Shown here one piece after another: positions 34,466 through 46,200 of a stretch of DNA of 64,000 nucleotides. The stretch is from Miscanthus floridulus. Taxonomy: Eukaryota; Streptophyta; Magnoliopsida; Poales; Poaceae. Positions within the stretch are counted from its first letter, which is position 1. Each line of letters opens with the position of its first letter. Both the position numbers and the translations under genes were made by a program. The notes under the pieces were generated by a model, which worked only from the letters and a program-made list of their open reading frames with translations, did not search any database and was not told the origin of the DNA. The stretch is from the NCBI RefSeq assembly GCF_019320115.1, contig NC_089591.1, forward strand, positions 23,662,502 through 23,726,501. Direction: 5' to 3'.

Positions 34466-35378
34466 ATGCCTCGTAACCCTGAAGACCGCCTGCCTCAGCT
34501 CTGTAGGCTACCATGTCATGTTCACCCCCCGTGCTCCATAGGAGGAGAAGGAGATTGTGGTCATCTCTGATGATGAGGTGGAACCCTTGATCGAGGAAGA
34601 TGAGGAGTGGATGGCTACCCTGACTCCCGCACCGGCACCTACACCCACACCTGCTCCTACTCCAGCTGTTGCACCTGTCTATGCTGTTGCAGCTACACCA
34701 ACGGAGTCATCAGCTACTTCAGCATTGCCTGTGCCACCCCAACCATCCCTGTGGTGGATGAGGAGATGGGCTGGACGTGCAAATACTACTTCAAGCAGGC
34801 CTCAGAGACGTCCTACTACCACACCCTTCTTACTCAGGTGCTGGATGACTACTACACTGATCTGCACGCCTCCATCAACTATCACTGTGTAGAGTACCAG
34901 CACCCTTTGGAGGCAACTTTTTGGAAGGTAGAGCTGGTTGTCACCGCCTAGAATGACATAAAGAATGGACATGAGATGGAGACTGTCCACAGTGCCACTG
35001 CTAGACGGGCTCATGCATTGATTGGCATGGAAGATGTAGCGCAGGACGCGTACATCTACTACCATGGTCATCATTTTGAGGCCATGAAGGAGGATCGTTT
35101 TAGGTTCCTTCCTTGCAATGATCATGAGGATAATTGGTCAGGTCCTAGCACCACTAGAAAGTGATCCAACTCTAGAAGCAATAGTGCGACATGTCCATGC
35201 CATGCAGGGGGTAGATGAAGAAGTCAAGGGAGAGTTGTGTGCATCGTAGAGGGCCGAGAGGCGTCTCCAGAAGCAGGTTAACGAACTGCATGCTCAACTT
35301 GGGCTACCACTGATCTACAAGAAGAAGCCCCGGTCGTTCACCATGGTTGACACCGCCCCATAGGTGTTTGGTGCCTAG
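34466..35378 (+). pseudogene. Extra coding region in the leader, upstream of gag (function unknown)
   Basis: It begins ATG at 34466 and reads, through one early TAG and several frameshifts, into EKEIVVISDDEVEPLIEEDEE, a proline/threonine/alanine-rich linker (34620-34740), then an aromatic-rich domain (SETSYYHTLLTQVLDDYYTD, about 34800-34950). A helical stretch follows (ARRAHALIGMEDVAQDAYIYY, about 35005-35070), and a basic end (VNELHAQLGLPLIYKKKPRS). The order of an acidic start, a flexible linker and a folded-looking domain is unlike random leader DNA. The minus-strand relative lacks this region. I cannot assign a function. Stops and shifts make the present copy dead. Confidence 0.6.
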
Positions 35379-36046
35379 TATAAAGCTACGATGTTGTTAG
35401 TTCGTGTGTCATGTCTAGTCTTGTCTTGTGAACTTTAGTGATTAGATGTTTTTAATTGTGAACTTGGATGATTTGGAGTTTGTTTGATTGTTGGAAGTTT
35501 GTGGGCATGTCCACAAATTCCATAGGATTGAACCTTAAGTTTAGATGAGGTCTTAATGCAGATGGGTTGCTTTATCCTATCTCTGTTGTGCTGTTTTCTA
35601 GAGCAGCCTGTGTTCTTTATCTTGTATCTCGAGATCTGAGCTGCCAAAAATTCTGAAATTTTTGTGGAAATATCTAGACTTATGTATCTTTCAAATGTCT
35701 CTAGAAACACATTGATATCTATTCAAGTTTGTGAGATCTAGCTGCCACAAGTTGATGTTTCTACGCAGTCTAGAACTCATAATAGATTCAGTTTAGCTCT
35801 ATTTTTTACCATGTGTATATTAGAATATGTAAAGGTGTTCTAAATAAAAGTCGTAGCTGATCTCCTAAGCTTTCTAACCATTCTTGGTACACCTCTGTTG
35901 GGTCTCTGAAACTCAAGTTATGACAAATTTACTGAATTGCTGTATTTGAATCTTGTCTAGAAAATTCTCAGCGTTGTTCCTTATCTTTTATAAGTCCTCT
36001 ATAATTTGGAAATCTCTAAAATTTTGTGCATTTGTTTGGAAAGTAG
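35379..36046 (+). other. Second part of the leader, plus Tekay-like element
   Basis: About 670 AT-rich bases between the extra coding region and gag. No coding sequence, RNA gene or repeat is recognised. Confidence 0.55.
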
Positions 36047-37140
36047 ATGGCCACAAGAGGAGGAAGAGGCAGAGGCCATGGTCATAGTCGTGATGCTCCC
36101 ATGAATCCACCACCACCGCCACCGCCACCAGTGACTATGGAGCAATTGATGGGAATGCAAGCATAGTTGATGCAAGCCATGATGCAATGCTTGGATAACG
36201 AACCTACAAGAGGACCACCGCCTATCTAGGTCAGATACAAGCATGGAGAATTCATGAAGGGTTGCCCTTCGGTGTTCACCCACGCCTCAGACCCCTTGGA
36301 GGCAGACGATTGGTTGTGTGCTGTGGAAAAGCAACTTAACATAGCACAATGCAATGATCTTGAGAAGGTGTTGTATGCTTTTGGTCAACTCCAGGGAGCA
36401 GCTCAGGATTGGTGGGAGTCCTTCTAGTATGGACGCCCCAACGATGCTCCTGTTATCACCTAGCGGGAATTCAAGGACAATTTTCGATCATATCATATCC
36501 CCGATGGACTAGTGGAGCTAAAGCAAGAGGAATTCAGGCCCCTTAAGCAAGGATCCATGTCTATGGTGGAGTATCATGACAAGTTTTCTCAACTATCACG
36601 CTATGCCCCAAATGATGTAGCTGAGGATAGTGAGAAGCAACACTGCTTTCTCAAGGGACTTTATGATGGCCTGCAAGCTCTAGCTTATGTCCAACACATA
36701 CCCTAACTTTCAGTCATTGGTGAACCACACTATTGTGATTGACAATAAGCGCAAAGAGATGGAAGCCAAGAAGAAGAGGCTTCAAGGGCAAGCTTCTAGA
36801 AGCAACACTCGCCCACGTGCCTATCCCCAGCAAGGTTTTCAGTAGAGGAATCAAGGACCATCTAACTAGGGAAACCATGGTCAGTATCCTCAGCATAACC
36901 AGTTCCAGCAATGCCCTCAGTACCAGCAACAATTTGGTAATCAACGTCACCAGCAACAGATCGGCAATCTAGCATCACACCAGGGAATGCCCAACAATGC
37001 TCCTATGAAGAGTGGTGCACCCAATAACCCCAATGCATGCTACCACTGTGGAGAAGTAGGTCACTATGCTCATAAGTGTCCTAAGAAGCAGAACCAGCAA
37101 GCTCCATAGAACCAGAATGGCAATCTGAAGTTCAATGCCC
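36047..37140 (+). pseudogene. Gag, plus Tekay-like element
   Basis: ATG at 36047 (MATRGGRGRGHGH, then a run of prolines). The capsid part includes DPLEADDWLCAVEKQL and QGAAQDWWESF. An intact CCHC zinc knuckle lies at 37038-37079 (CYHCGEVGHYAHKC). Four in-frame stops fall in the first 139 codons, at 36164, 36227, 36425 and 36461, and all are TAG. A frameshift lies near 36705. The N-terminus aligns with the minus-strand relative's gag from GEFMKG onward. Confidence 0.85.
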
Positions 37141-37440
37141 GACCACCTCACACTGCAAAAGTGAACTATGTGTCATCTGATACAGCTCAGGAGACGCCCG
37201 AGGTCATGTTGGGTACGTTCAGTGTCAACTCTATCTCTACTATAGTACTTTTTGATTCAGGTGCTTCACATTCATTTATTTCCCAAGCTTTTGTTAGAAT
37301 GCATAGCATACCTTTATGTGCCATGAAAAACCCCATACTAGTAAATTCACTGAGAGGTAGCATGCCAGCTTCTTGTTGGAGTCCCTCAGCTAGCCTTTCC
37401 TTAAGGGGGTAGACTTCAAAGTGAAACCTATTGTGTTGAG
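37141..37440 (+). pseudogene. Aspartic protease, plus Tekay-like element
   Basis: IVLFDSGASHSFISQ gives the active-site loop (Asp codon at 37254). The frame stops at 37410-37412. The second protease strand (LILGMDWMK) is in the next frame from 37421, so one frameshift splits the domain. Confidence 0.83.
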
Positions 37441-38460
37441 AACAGCGGGAATTGATCTTATCCTAGGTATGGATTGGATGAAACAACATCGGGCAGTGAT
37501 TCAGTGTCAGGAGAGATCTATTGTTGTGACATCACCTAATGGAGATAGAATCTGTGTAGAAGTGGTAGTGAAAGCTCAGCCAACAGCCACTGTGAACCAG
37601 CTAGATGGTGATGCCAATAAACAAGATCATATTGTGGAGGAGTTCCCAAATGTTTTCCTTGATGACTTGCTAGGTATGCCACCTGACCGTGACACTGAAT
37701 TCATTATTGAATTATTACCTAGAACTAGACCAATAGCTAAACATCCATATAGAATGGGGGTTAATGAATTAGAAGAGCTTAAGAAACAACTAAAAGAGTT
37801 GCAAGAAAAAGGTTTCATACGCCCCAGTTCTTCCCCATGTGGGGCAGCTGTGATCTTTGTGGATAAGAAGGATGGTACCCAACGGATGTGTGTGGATTAC
37901 CGTTCACTTAATGAGGTTACTATCAAGAATAAATACCCTTTGCCAAGGATTGATGATTTGTTTGATCAGTGGAGAGGTGCCTGTATGTTCTCCAAGTTGA
38001 TCTCCGCTCATGTTACCATCAGCTAAAGATTCAAAACTTGGACATACCCAAGATAGCATTCACTACACAGTATGGCTTGTATGAGTATACCATTATGTCT
38101 TTTGGATTAACCAATGCACCTGCATACTTCATGTATCTGATGAATAAGGTGTTCATGGAGTTTCTTGATAAATTTGTGGTGGTATTCATTGATGACATAC
38201 TAATATTCTCCAAGACTAAAGAAGAACATGCTAAACATATAAGGTCGGTCTTGCAAAAGCTTAGAGAACATAAGTTGTACGCTAAGCAGAGCAAGTGTGA
38301 GTTTTGGTTGAAGGAGGTCTCTTTTCTGGGTCATGTTGTCTGAAATGGTGGAATAGCAGTGGATCCAGGCAAAGTGTAAGATGTATTGAATTAGAAACCA
38401 CCAACCAATGTAAGCGAGATTCATAGATTTTTGGGATTGGCTGGGTACTATAGGAGGTTC
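37441..38460 (+). pseudogene. Reverse transcriptase, plus Tekay-like element
   Basis: Fingers and palm are in two frames (37421-38026 and 37969-38343). They show [38 protein letters not shown], the [17 protein letters not shown] block and the FIDD catalytic box (Asp pair at 38191-38196). A frameshift near 37985 replaces the usual FSKIDLRSGYHQL reading. Three stops cluster at 38341-38394. The thumb ([12 protein letters not shown]) follows out of frame. Confidence 0.87.
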
Positions 38461-38960
38461 ATTGATGTTTTTTCCAAGCTTGCTAAGCCTATTGACAGCT
38501 CTATTAGAAAAGAATGCTAAATTTGTATGGTCTGATAAATACCAGGCAAACTTTGATGAGCTAAAGAAGAGATTGACTACAGCTCCAGTGCTGATTTTGC
38601 TAGATTTAAGCAAAAACTTCTCTATATATTGTGATGCATCTCGTCTGGGCCTTGGATGTGTTCTTATGAAAGAAGGAAGAGTGGTGGCATATGCATCTAG
38701 ACAATTGAAGAAGCATGAGTTGAACTACCCTACTCATGACTTGGAATTGGCAGCTGTGGTTCATGCTTTGAAAATCTAGAGACATTATCTAATTGGGCAT
38801 AAGAGTGACATCTATATAGATCACAAGAGTTTGAAGTATATCTTTGCCTAGTCAGATCTGAATCTAAGACAACGTTGCTGGTTAGAATTGATCAAAGACT
38901 ATGAATTGGATGTGCATTATCATCCGGGAAAAGCAAATGTCGTAGCTAATGCACTTAGTA
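38461..38960 (+). pseudogene. RNase H, plus Tekay-like element
   Basis: [20 protein letters not shown] and [13 protein letters not shown] carry the first Asp and the Glu. TAG stops follow at about 38777 and 38849, each replacing a residue conserved as Trp or Gln in the minus copy. KANVVANALSRKS at the end shows N where the usual last catalytic Asp (VADALS) stands. Confidence 0.83.
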
Positions 38961-40050
38961 GGAAGAGTTATGCCAATGGACTTTGGATGACATTTATGCC
39001 AACAGAGTTGTGTGCTGAAATGGAGCATCTCAACTTGAGCTTTGTCTCTAATGCAATGGAATTGGCGATAGAGCCTACCTTGGAGCAAGAGATACGCAAA
39101 GGTCAATTGGAGGATGAAAAACTTAAGGAGATAGCGGAGGATATAGTGTTTGGAAAGGCACCAGGATTCAGGATGGATGAGAATGATACTCTTTGGTTCG
39201 GGAAAATGATATGTGTACCTGAAGTGAAGGCTATCCATGATGCAGTTCTACAAGAGGCACATGAGTCTGCTTATTCTATACATCTTGGAAGTACCAAGAT
39301 GTATTTGGATCTCAAAGAGAAGTATTGGTGGTATGGTTTGAAGAGAGATGTGGCAGAGTATGTGGCTTTGTGTGACACTTGTCAAAGGGTGAAAGCTGAG
39401 CATCAAAGACCTATAGGGTTGCTACAACCAATGAAGATTCCTGAATGGAAATGGGAAGAAGTTGGTATGGATTTTATCATAGGTTTGCCCCGCACTCAAA
39501 GAGGTTATGATTCAATATGGGTAATAGTGGATCGACTCACCAAGGTTGCTCACTTTCTACCAGTCAAGATTACCTATATAGGTGCAAGGCTAGCAGAGTT
39601 GTACATGGAAAGGATAGTGTGCTTATATGGTGTTTCCAAGAAAATTGTGTCTGATAGAGGCACTCAGTTTACATCACAATTCTGGCAGAAAGTACATAGA
39701 TCTTTGGGAACAAAGTTTAATTTCAGTTATGCTTACCACCCACAAACTGATGGACAGATTAAAAGGATCAACCAGATTTTGGAAGATATGTTGAGAGCCT
39801 ATGCACTGTAATATGGTACAAGCTAGGATAAGAGTTTGCCATATGCTGAGTTCTTATACAACAACAGTTACCTAGAAGAGTCTCAAGATGGCACCTTTTG
39901 AGGCGCTGTATGGGCGTAAATGTAGAACACCTTTGTTCTAGAATCAGACTGGTGAAACGCAAGTGTTTGGACCCATTGTCCATAGAGACGTAGAAGAACA
40001 AGTGAGAATGATTAGAGACAACTTGAGAGTGGCTCAGTCCCGACTAGAAG
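38961..40050 (+). pseudogene. Integrase, plus Tekay-like element, catalytic Glu lost
   Basis: In the open frame 38888-39811 an HHCC finger is present (HESAYSIHLGSTKM to ALCDTCQ). The catalytic triad would be D195 (GMDFIIG), D256 (VSDRGTQF) and, 35 residues on, K292 in place of the invariant Glu (QTDGQIKRINQ, codon AAA at 39761-39763). Stops follow at 39809-39811 and soon after. Even without the stops the enzyme would be inactive. Confidence 0.87.
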
Positions 40051-40543
40051 AGTTACGCTGATACTCGCAGAAGAGAGCTGACTTTCGAAGTTGGAGATTA
40101 TGTGTACTTGAAGTTGTCACCAATGAGAAGTGTGAAAAGATTCAATATGAAGGGAAAGTTGGCACCAAGGTATATTGGACCTTTTAAGATCCTAGAGAGA
40201 CATGGAGAAGTAGCCTATCAGTTGGAACTGCCTGAGAGTTTGTCAGGTGTGCACAATGTGTTTCATGTTTCTTAATTAAAGAAGTGTTTGCGAGTACCAG
40301 AAGAGCAGATTCCTTTAGAAGAACTTGCTGTTAAGGAAGATCTCACATATGAAGAGTATTCGATAAAGATCTTATAGGCGGTAGAAAGAGTTACAAGGAG
40401 CCGAGTTATAAAAATGTGCAAGGTACAGTGGAATCGGTATACAAAGGATGAGGCTACTTGGGAAACAGCAGAGGATTAGCGAAAGTCTTATCCACAACTA
40501 GTTTGAGTAAGCAATCATCCGAATCTCGAGGATGAGATTCATC
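40051..40543 (+). pseudogene. Integrase C-terminus with chromodomain-like tail, plus Tekay-like element
   Basis: VGDYVYLKLSPMRSVKRF, APRYIGPFKILER and SGVHNVFHVS are the C-terminal DNA-binding part, followed by RVTRSRVIKMCKVQWNRYTK and EATWE, the chromodomain-like end. Stops occur near 40273, 40375 and 40477. Confidence 0.78.
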
Positions 40544-40558
40544 TTAAGGGGGTAGAAT
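40544..40558 (+). other. Polypurine tract, plus Tekay-like element
   Basis: TTAAGGGGGTAGAAT abuts the 3' LTR. Confidence 0.85.
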
Positions 40559-43376
40559 TGTAACACCCTAAAATTTGCATTCTTTTAAAATAGTTAAATT
40601 TGATTTATTTATGTAATTATGTGTGCATTCAAATATAGGAAAAATAATAATTTTTGTGCAATTAAAATCAATCTTAAGGATAGATACATGTTGATGCACT
40701 CATGCTGTAGCATTTTATTTATTGGGTTGAGTGGTTTTGATCCAAAACTCAAAATGATTCCAAAAAACTATTTGAAAATGAAGTTGGAAATTTTTTTGGA
40801 AAAAGAAAAGCCAATTCGTTGTCCCTCCCTCTCTTTCTCTCATTCGTCCTGCTGGCCCATTTCTCCCCCGCTGGCCTGCTCGCCCACCTTCTGTTCCTTC
40901 CCCTTCTCCCCTTTCTCTTCCTAGGCTGGCCCAACTCGGGCGGCCAACTGCCGTACCGCCGCGCCCTCCCCTCCTTCTCTCCCCACTGACTGCCCTGGGC
41001 ACACATGTCAGCGCCGTCCTCTCCCTCCGTTCCCACTTTGCACGTGGACGCAATCACCGATGCCGCACCCACATCGCATCATGGGAGCACCCTCCCCATG
41101 CCCCGGCCTCTATAAAAGAAGCCTGAGCCTATCACCTCTCTCCCTACTGCCTCCCCCACTCTACTCTCGCATTCACCTGAGCACACAGGAAGTCGCAACC
41201 GCAGCGCCATGGTCCGCCGTCCTCCCTTCGTCTCTGCCTCTGATTTTCACCGTGGTGAGTTTTCGCCGTGCTCTCCTCTCTCTCCCTAACCTCGTTCCCA
41301 TGGCAAATGGTGGCTAGTATGGCCATTTTCGAGTGCGCCGGCGAGCTCTCGCCGCCGGCCATGGTCACCACCGCGTCGGTCGTGTCCTCCGGCCGCTGTT
41401 CTTCGGCCTAGGCGAGATCGCCTTCACCTCCTCTTTGTCTCCCCTGGCGCCCTCAGTTCATCAAACTGTGGCCCAAAGGCCTTGTTTCCCAGCTTGTTCG
41501 ATGACCTCCTCGCCATAGGCCATGGTGCCCCGCCCTGTTGGAGCACTATTCCGGCCGCCGGCTTTCCCCTCTCCCCCTTTCTCCTAATGTGAGCCGTCCA
41601 TCCTTGATCCAATGGCCCAGGATGGCCGATACCCCTTCACATGGCAGAATTACTTAAGAGCCCCTTGGCTTTATTCTTACACCCGCAGTCCTCGGCCAGA
41701 TGAAAATCCTGATTTATTTAAATTGAAAAATAGTTCATTCTATTTACAGAAATGCCACTACATTGTTTTGCTTATAAAATTGTCGTTTTAGCTCCGAATT
41801 GACCCGTTCAAATTTCGTTAGGTTCATAATTAAGTTCTCTACATGTTAATACCACTATCAAACATGTTTGTAATATTTCAATTTTGAGGTTAGATTTAAT
41901 TAAATAAATTGCTATAGGAAACCTCGTTTAATTCATAACTTTCATGTTTTAGCTCGGTTTTTCGTGAACTTCGCATCTATGTGATCGTAGAGAGATGTAG
42001 ATTGTTTTTAAGAACCTTTTTATCTTGTTTTTATGCCCTAGTGTACTATTCTAATCCCATAATTGTTTGCTTTGCATGAATGCCTTTGGAATGCTTGTAT
42101 GTTGCTTTGTTGGTCGAGTTCAGCCGGTGAGAAGAACGTTGGAGACCAAGAGTTCTTTGGCGACCAGCAAGAGCAGCCTGAGTTCATTGAGCAAGGCAAG
42201 TATAGCATGGGATCTACCTTGATGTCCCATTCACCATTTATTAATTTCTCATTTGCATGTGTCTAATTTTGATACCCGTAAGGACATCCTAGTGATTGAG
42301 TATCATGTTTCCTTATCTCCTATGGGTTATATGCATATGGGTAGTTTGCTAGCGCTCAATGTAACTATACATGATCAACATAATGATTAGTGGTTCTATA
42401 GAACGAAAAGGTAAAATTTGCTTTTAAACAACTGAATTATAGGGCAAAGGTGCAAATGACTTTTGATCATAATGCTCTTGGCCCTCCAAAAGGACTTATC
42501 TGTCGGTAAAAGCTGGGACTGACAGTGCAACCATGAGGGTCACATGGCCCTGACTTTAGCTCAGTAATGGACCTTTTCTAGCTTGTTAGAGGTTACCTTT
42601 ATGGCGCAAAAGGGGCTTGCCACGTTGGGTATAGGGCTGCCTCTGTTCCTATGTGTATAGCCATGATGGAGATGTGCCATAGGAAGGGGGGTCCCTACAT
42701 CTGCCTGCCGAGGAAATCTAGCGGCCCTAACTTGTTAGAGAAACCTATGAAATGGCTTCATAGTGTACCCCACCCGCTCACATTGGCAATGTTATGGGAG
42801 TAATTAACTCGGGCATATGGGAATCATGACTCATGATGAAAGTGCACAACCACTGTAGAGTGTTACAAACTGTTATAACAGCCGTGCTCACGGTCACGAG
42901 TGGCCCAGAAAACTCACAGAATAAATGGTTACTTATTGTTGTTCATTTATGATGTTCTACGGAGATAATATGATTCAATGCCTTCGGATAAATGATCATG
43001 TGGGTTTAATTGGAGCTTAAGCATAACTTGATAATAGTTGATGATAAAATCTTGACTTACTAAAAGTGCTAACCACAGTAAACTAGAGTCACCTTTTTTG
43101 AGCTTTCATAACTCCATGTTATCTTGTTAAGTACGGGAAGTACTTACGCTTGTTTACTTTCAATATTGGATAAAAATCCCTAGATGGGTAACAGATGTCA
43201 ACGGATATGAGGAGTTTCTAGAGGACTTTTAGGCTTGTGGTCAACCAGTTGACCATCCCTATGTTGGAGCTACCACGATAGAGCTACCTTTTTATTTTCC
43301 GCTATGTTGTGTAAGACTATGTGATGGTATTAATCGTGATGTAAGATACACCATGATGATACTTTTTGTAATTTGT
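40559..43376 (+). repeat. 3' LTR of the plus Tekay-like element, last 78 bp missing
   Basis: Colinear with the 5' LTR to ATTTGT at 43371-43376, then it switches abruptly to the RIRE2-like element. TATAAAAG at 41111-41118. Two-strand open frames at 40715-41371 are GC-rich LTR sequence. Confidence 0.9.
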
Positions 43377-46200
43377 GATGATGAGCCGGCCTAAAAGAAG
43401 AGAAGAACGGCTAGATGTAGCTCCCCATAAGCCAGGGCGACATCTCACTTGGTGGCGATCGGACCGCTCGGATGCAAAGCACTGGCGATATCCGAGTGGT
43501 TGGACGATGACAAGGCTCAAGTAGTCCCCCTTTGAGCACTAAAGCATCATCGCACAACACGCACGCAGAGGTGCAATCAGAGGGAGGGCAAGGAGTCCCT
43601 AAGCAGGAGGCAGAGGAGACACTGATGGTGAGGGCCACAAGATCTCTAGCCCAGGCCATGTGGGTTGATCCCAGAGCAGCACTTGGGTGCTCGGGGAGGT
43701 AGCATCGGTTTAGAACCATCTACCGGGAAGCTAATGTGTAAGTATCTTTGCCTTGGGATCAGTAGCTTTTTTATTTTTATAGTTGTGGTGACCGATGAGC
43801 TGATTTAATGTAGAATGGGGTGTGCGGAGGACCTAAACCCTTTAGGCCAGACTAGTAAGTAGCCGGGTGCTGGTCCGAGGGAAGAGACATTGCGGACAGA
43901 CTTTGTCCCAAAGTCCCTAGGCCCTTGTCGGTCTACAAAGGAGTCAACCACCACTACTGATGGAGTTGGCGGCACAGAGCAATTGGCGACGACGACGGTC
44001 GATTCAGTTGAGACGCTAGGACCAATGGTGGGAGCCACCGAGTCTTTTGAGGTAGGAGCAGGAGCTGCCAATGTCATGCCAGAATCAGTGGCGCAGTGGC
44101 CAGCAACATCGGTGGAGGAAGCGGCGCGCCCTTGAAAGCTCTAGTTTGGTTTTGGTGAATTGATGAAACCCTAAGTGCTAACCTAGTTCATCAAGTGATC
44201 ATGAGATAGGTAGCACACTTCAAGTAGAGAAGCAAATGAAGATCATAACATGACAATGGTGATAGCATGGAGATGATCAAGGGCTTAAACTTAAAGAGAA
44301 GAAAGAGAAAAACAAAAAGCTCAAGGCAAAGGTATAACTTGTAGGAGATATTTTGTTTTGGTGATCAAGACACTTAGAGAGTGTGATCACATTTAGGTTT
44401 GATAGCCGTACTATTAAGAGGGGTGAAACTCATATCGGAATGCGGTTATCAAAGTGCCACTAGATGCTCTAACTCATTGCATATGCATTTAGGATCTAGT
44501 GGATTGCTAACACCCTTGATAATATTTGTGAAAATATGCTAACACATGTGCACAAGGTGTTTGCAGGGTTCGGCGCTTTCGGGAAAATGAAATGCCTATT
44601 TTCTATTGCGCCGGATGCAAATTCTTGGTGGTTGGCACATTGGAGCAAGGGTGGAGAAGATAGAAGTGAGAACAGAGCTGATGCCAGCGTCGGTCCAGTG
44701 ACCGGACGCTGAATCCAAAAGCACCGGATGCTGACTGCCTGCGTCTGGTTGTGTTGACTGTCGGTACAGTGGCTAGGGTTTACCACTAGACGCTGGGCTG
44801 TGTCCGGTCGAGGTGGACCGGACGCGTCCGGTCGAGAAAAACCAGGTTTTGACCCTTACTGTATTCGACCGGACACTGAGGTTCCAGCGTCTGGTCAGTT
44901 TTAACCGGAGCGTCCGGTCAGCATCATAGCCGTTGGAATCTGACGAACAATGTTTGAAGGCAATGACACGTGGCATCCATCTGTGGACCGGACACTGAGT
45001 CCAGGGTCCGGTCGAGTGGACTAGAGCGTCCGATCAGAGCGCAGAGTACCCAGTGAAGGGGTACAACGGCTCTATTTTGTGGGGGCTTCTATTTAAGCCC
45101 CATGGCCAGCTATGGCTCACATCTTTGGCCATTTTCATTGACATAGCAACCTTGTGAGACTAGCCAAAGTCCTCCCACTCATCTACATCATTGATTCATC
45201 ATCATAGTGAGATTGGGAGTGATCCAAGTGCATTGCTTGAGTGATTGCATCTAGAGGCACTTGGTGTTCGTGTTTCGCTAGCGGATTTCGCTTGTTACTC
45301 TTCGTGGTTGCCGCCACCTAGACGGCTTGGAGCAGCTGAGGATCGTCGAGCGGAGGTGGTGATTGTCTCTAGCTCTGATCAGTTGTGATTGTGAGGGGTT
45401 CTTGACCTTTCCCCGGTGGAGCACCAAAAGGTACTCTAGTGGATTGCTCATGGACTTGTGTGATCCTCATCTTGTGTTGGTTGTGCAGCACCCTATTGAG
45501 GGTTTAGCGTGTGAAGCCAATTAGCGCGTGAACCTCCAAGTGAGTGAATCGCCACAACGAGGACTAGCTTGCCGGCAAGCAAGTGAACCTCGGTAAAAAT
45601 CATTGTGTTCATCATTGATTTCGAGGTGATTGGTCTTCATTGTTATTCATCATTGTGATTGATTGGTACTTCATCTACACTGGCAGTATAACTATCCTAA
45701 TCACTCTCTTTACTTTATCCGCAAATTAGTTGACAAGCTCTTTAGTGTAGCTAGTTGTGAGAGCTTGCTTGCTTGGTTGGTGTGGCTCTTTAGTTAGTCT
45801 TTGAGAGCACACTAACATAGGATAGTGTCTTTGCTATTGTGTGAATAGACACTATCTAAACTAGAATTGTGGTAGGTGGCTTGCATTTTAAGTAGGCTAG
45901 CGCAACACTCGCTTCGCCTCATAATTGTCTAACCACTTTGTTAAGTGTTGTTGTAGAAATTTTATTAGGCTATTCACCCCCCCTCTAGCCATTAGGACCT
46001 TTCAGCCCTGAGATGCTGCAGGGCGTGGTCGGTCGCTGTGTGCAGCCACCGAGCCCCTAGGCAGTGCCACTGGCTATGGAGGAAGAGCATTGGAGCCTAG
46101 GCAGAGCCATAATGTAGAGCGCTGGAGCCCGTAGCATGTGTAGGGAGAGATCAGAGGTAGGGTTTTCTCCAAAGAACACTAGAGCGGAACGTGTGTTGCT
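43377..46200 (+). pseudogene. Antisense reading frame in the RIRE2-like element, split by the solo LTR
   Basis: Plus-strand coding-like sequence opposite to gag-pol. An exon-like part ends at a GTAAG donor (43739) and an acceptor-like AATGTAG lies at about 43814. Then comes the frame 43890-44132 (ending SVEEAARP). When the solo LTR and one GCCCT copy are removed, the frame continues EMLQGVVGRCVQPPSP before a TAG and further open sequence. It is therefore a real, once-continuous frame broken by the insertion. The function is unknown; its placement parallels the antisense genes in the other Tat-like element. Confidence 0.5.
44133..46004 (+). mobile_element. Solo LTR of the host Copia family
   Basis: 1872 bp, TGAAAGCTCT to TTTCA, colinear with 917-2925 and retaining the TATA-like CTATTTAAG (45089-45097). 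It is flanked by the perfect duplication GCCCT (44128-44132 and 46005-46009). No internal Copia sequence is attached, so the element was reduced by recombination between its two LTRs. Confidence 0.93.

Larger units (their letters stand above)
31370..43376 (+). mobile_element. Plus-strand Tekay-like Gypsy retrotransposon, 3' LTR clipped
   Basis: LTRs at 31370-34275 and 40559-43376, Met-tRNA primer site at 34279-34290, leader with an extra coding region, gag, protease, RT, RNase H, integrase, chromodomain-like end, polypurine tract 40544-40558. It inserted into the 5' LTR of a minus-strand relative (left flank AAAAC, 31365-31369). Its last 78 LTR bases (matching 34198-34275) are missing, as is the right target duplication, because of the deletion joining it to the next element. 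Coding regions contain many TAG stops. Confidence 0.9.
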
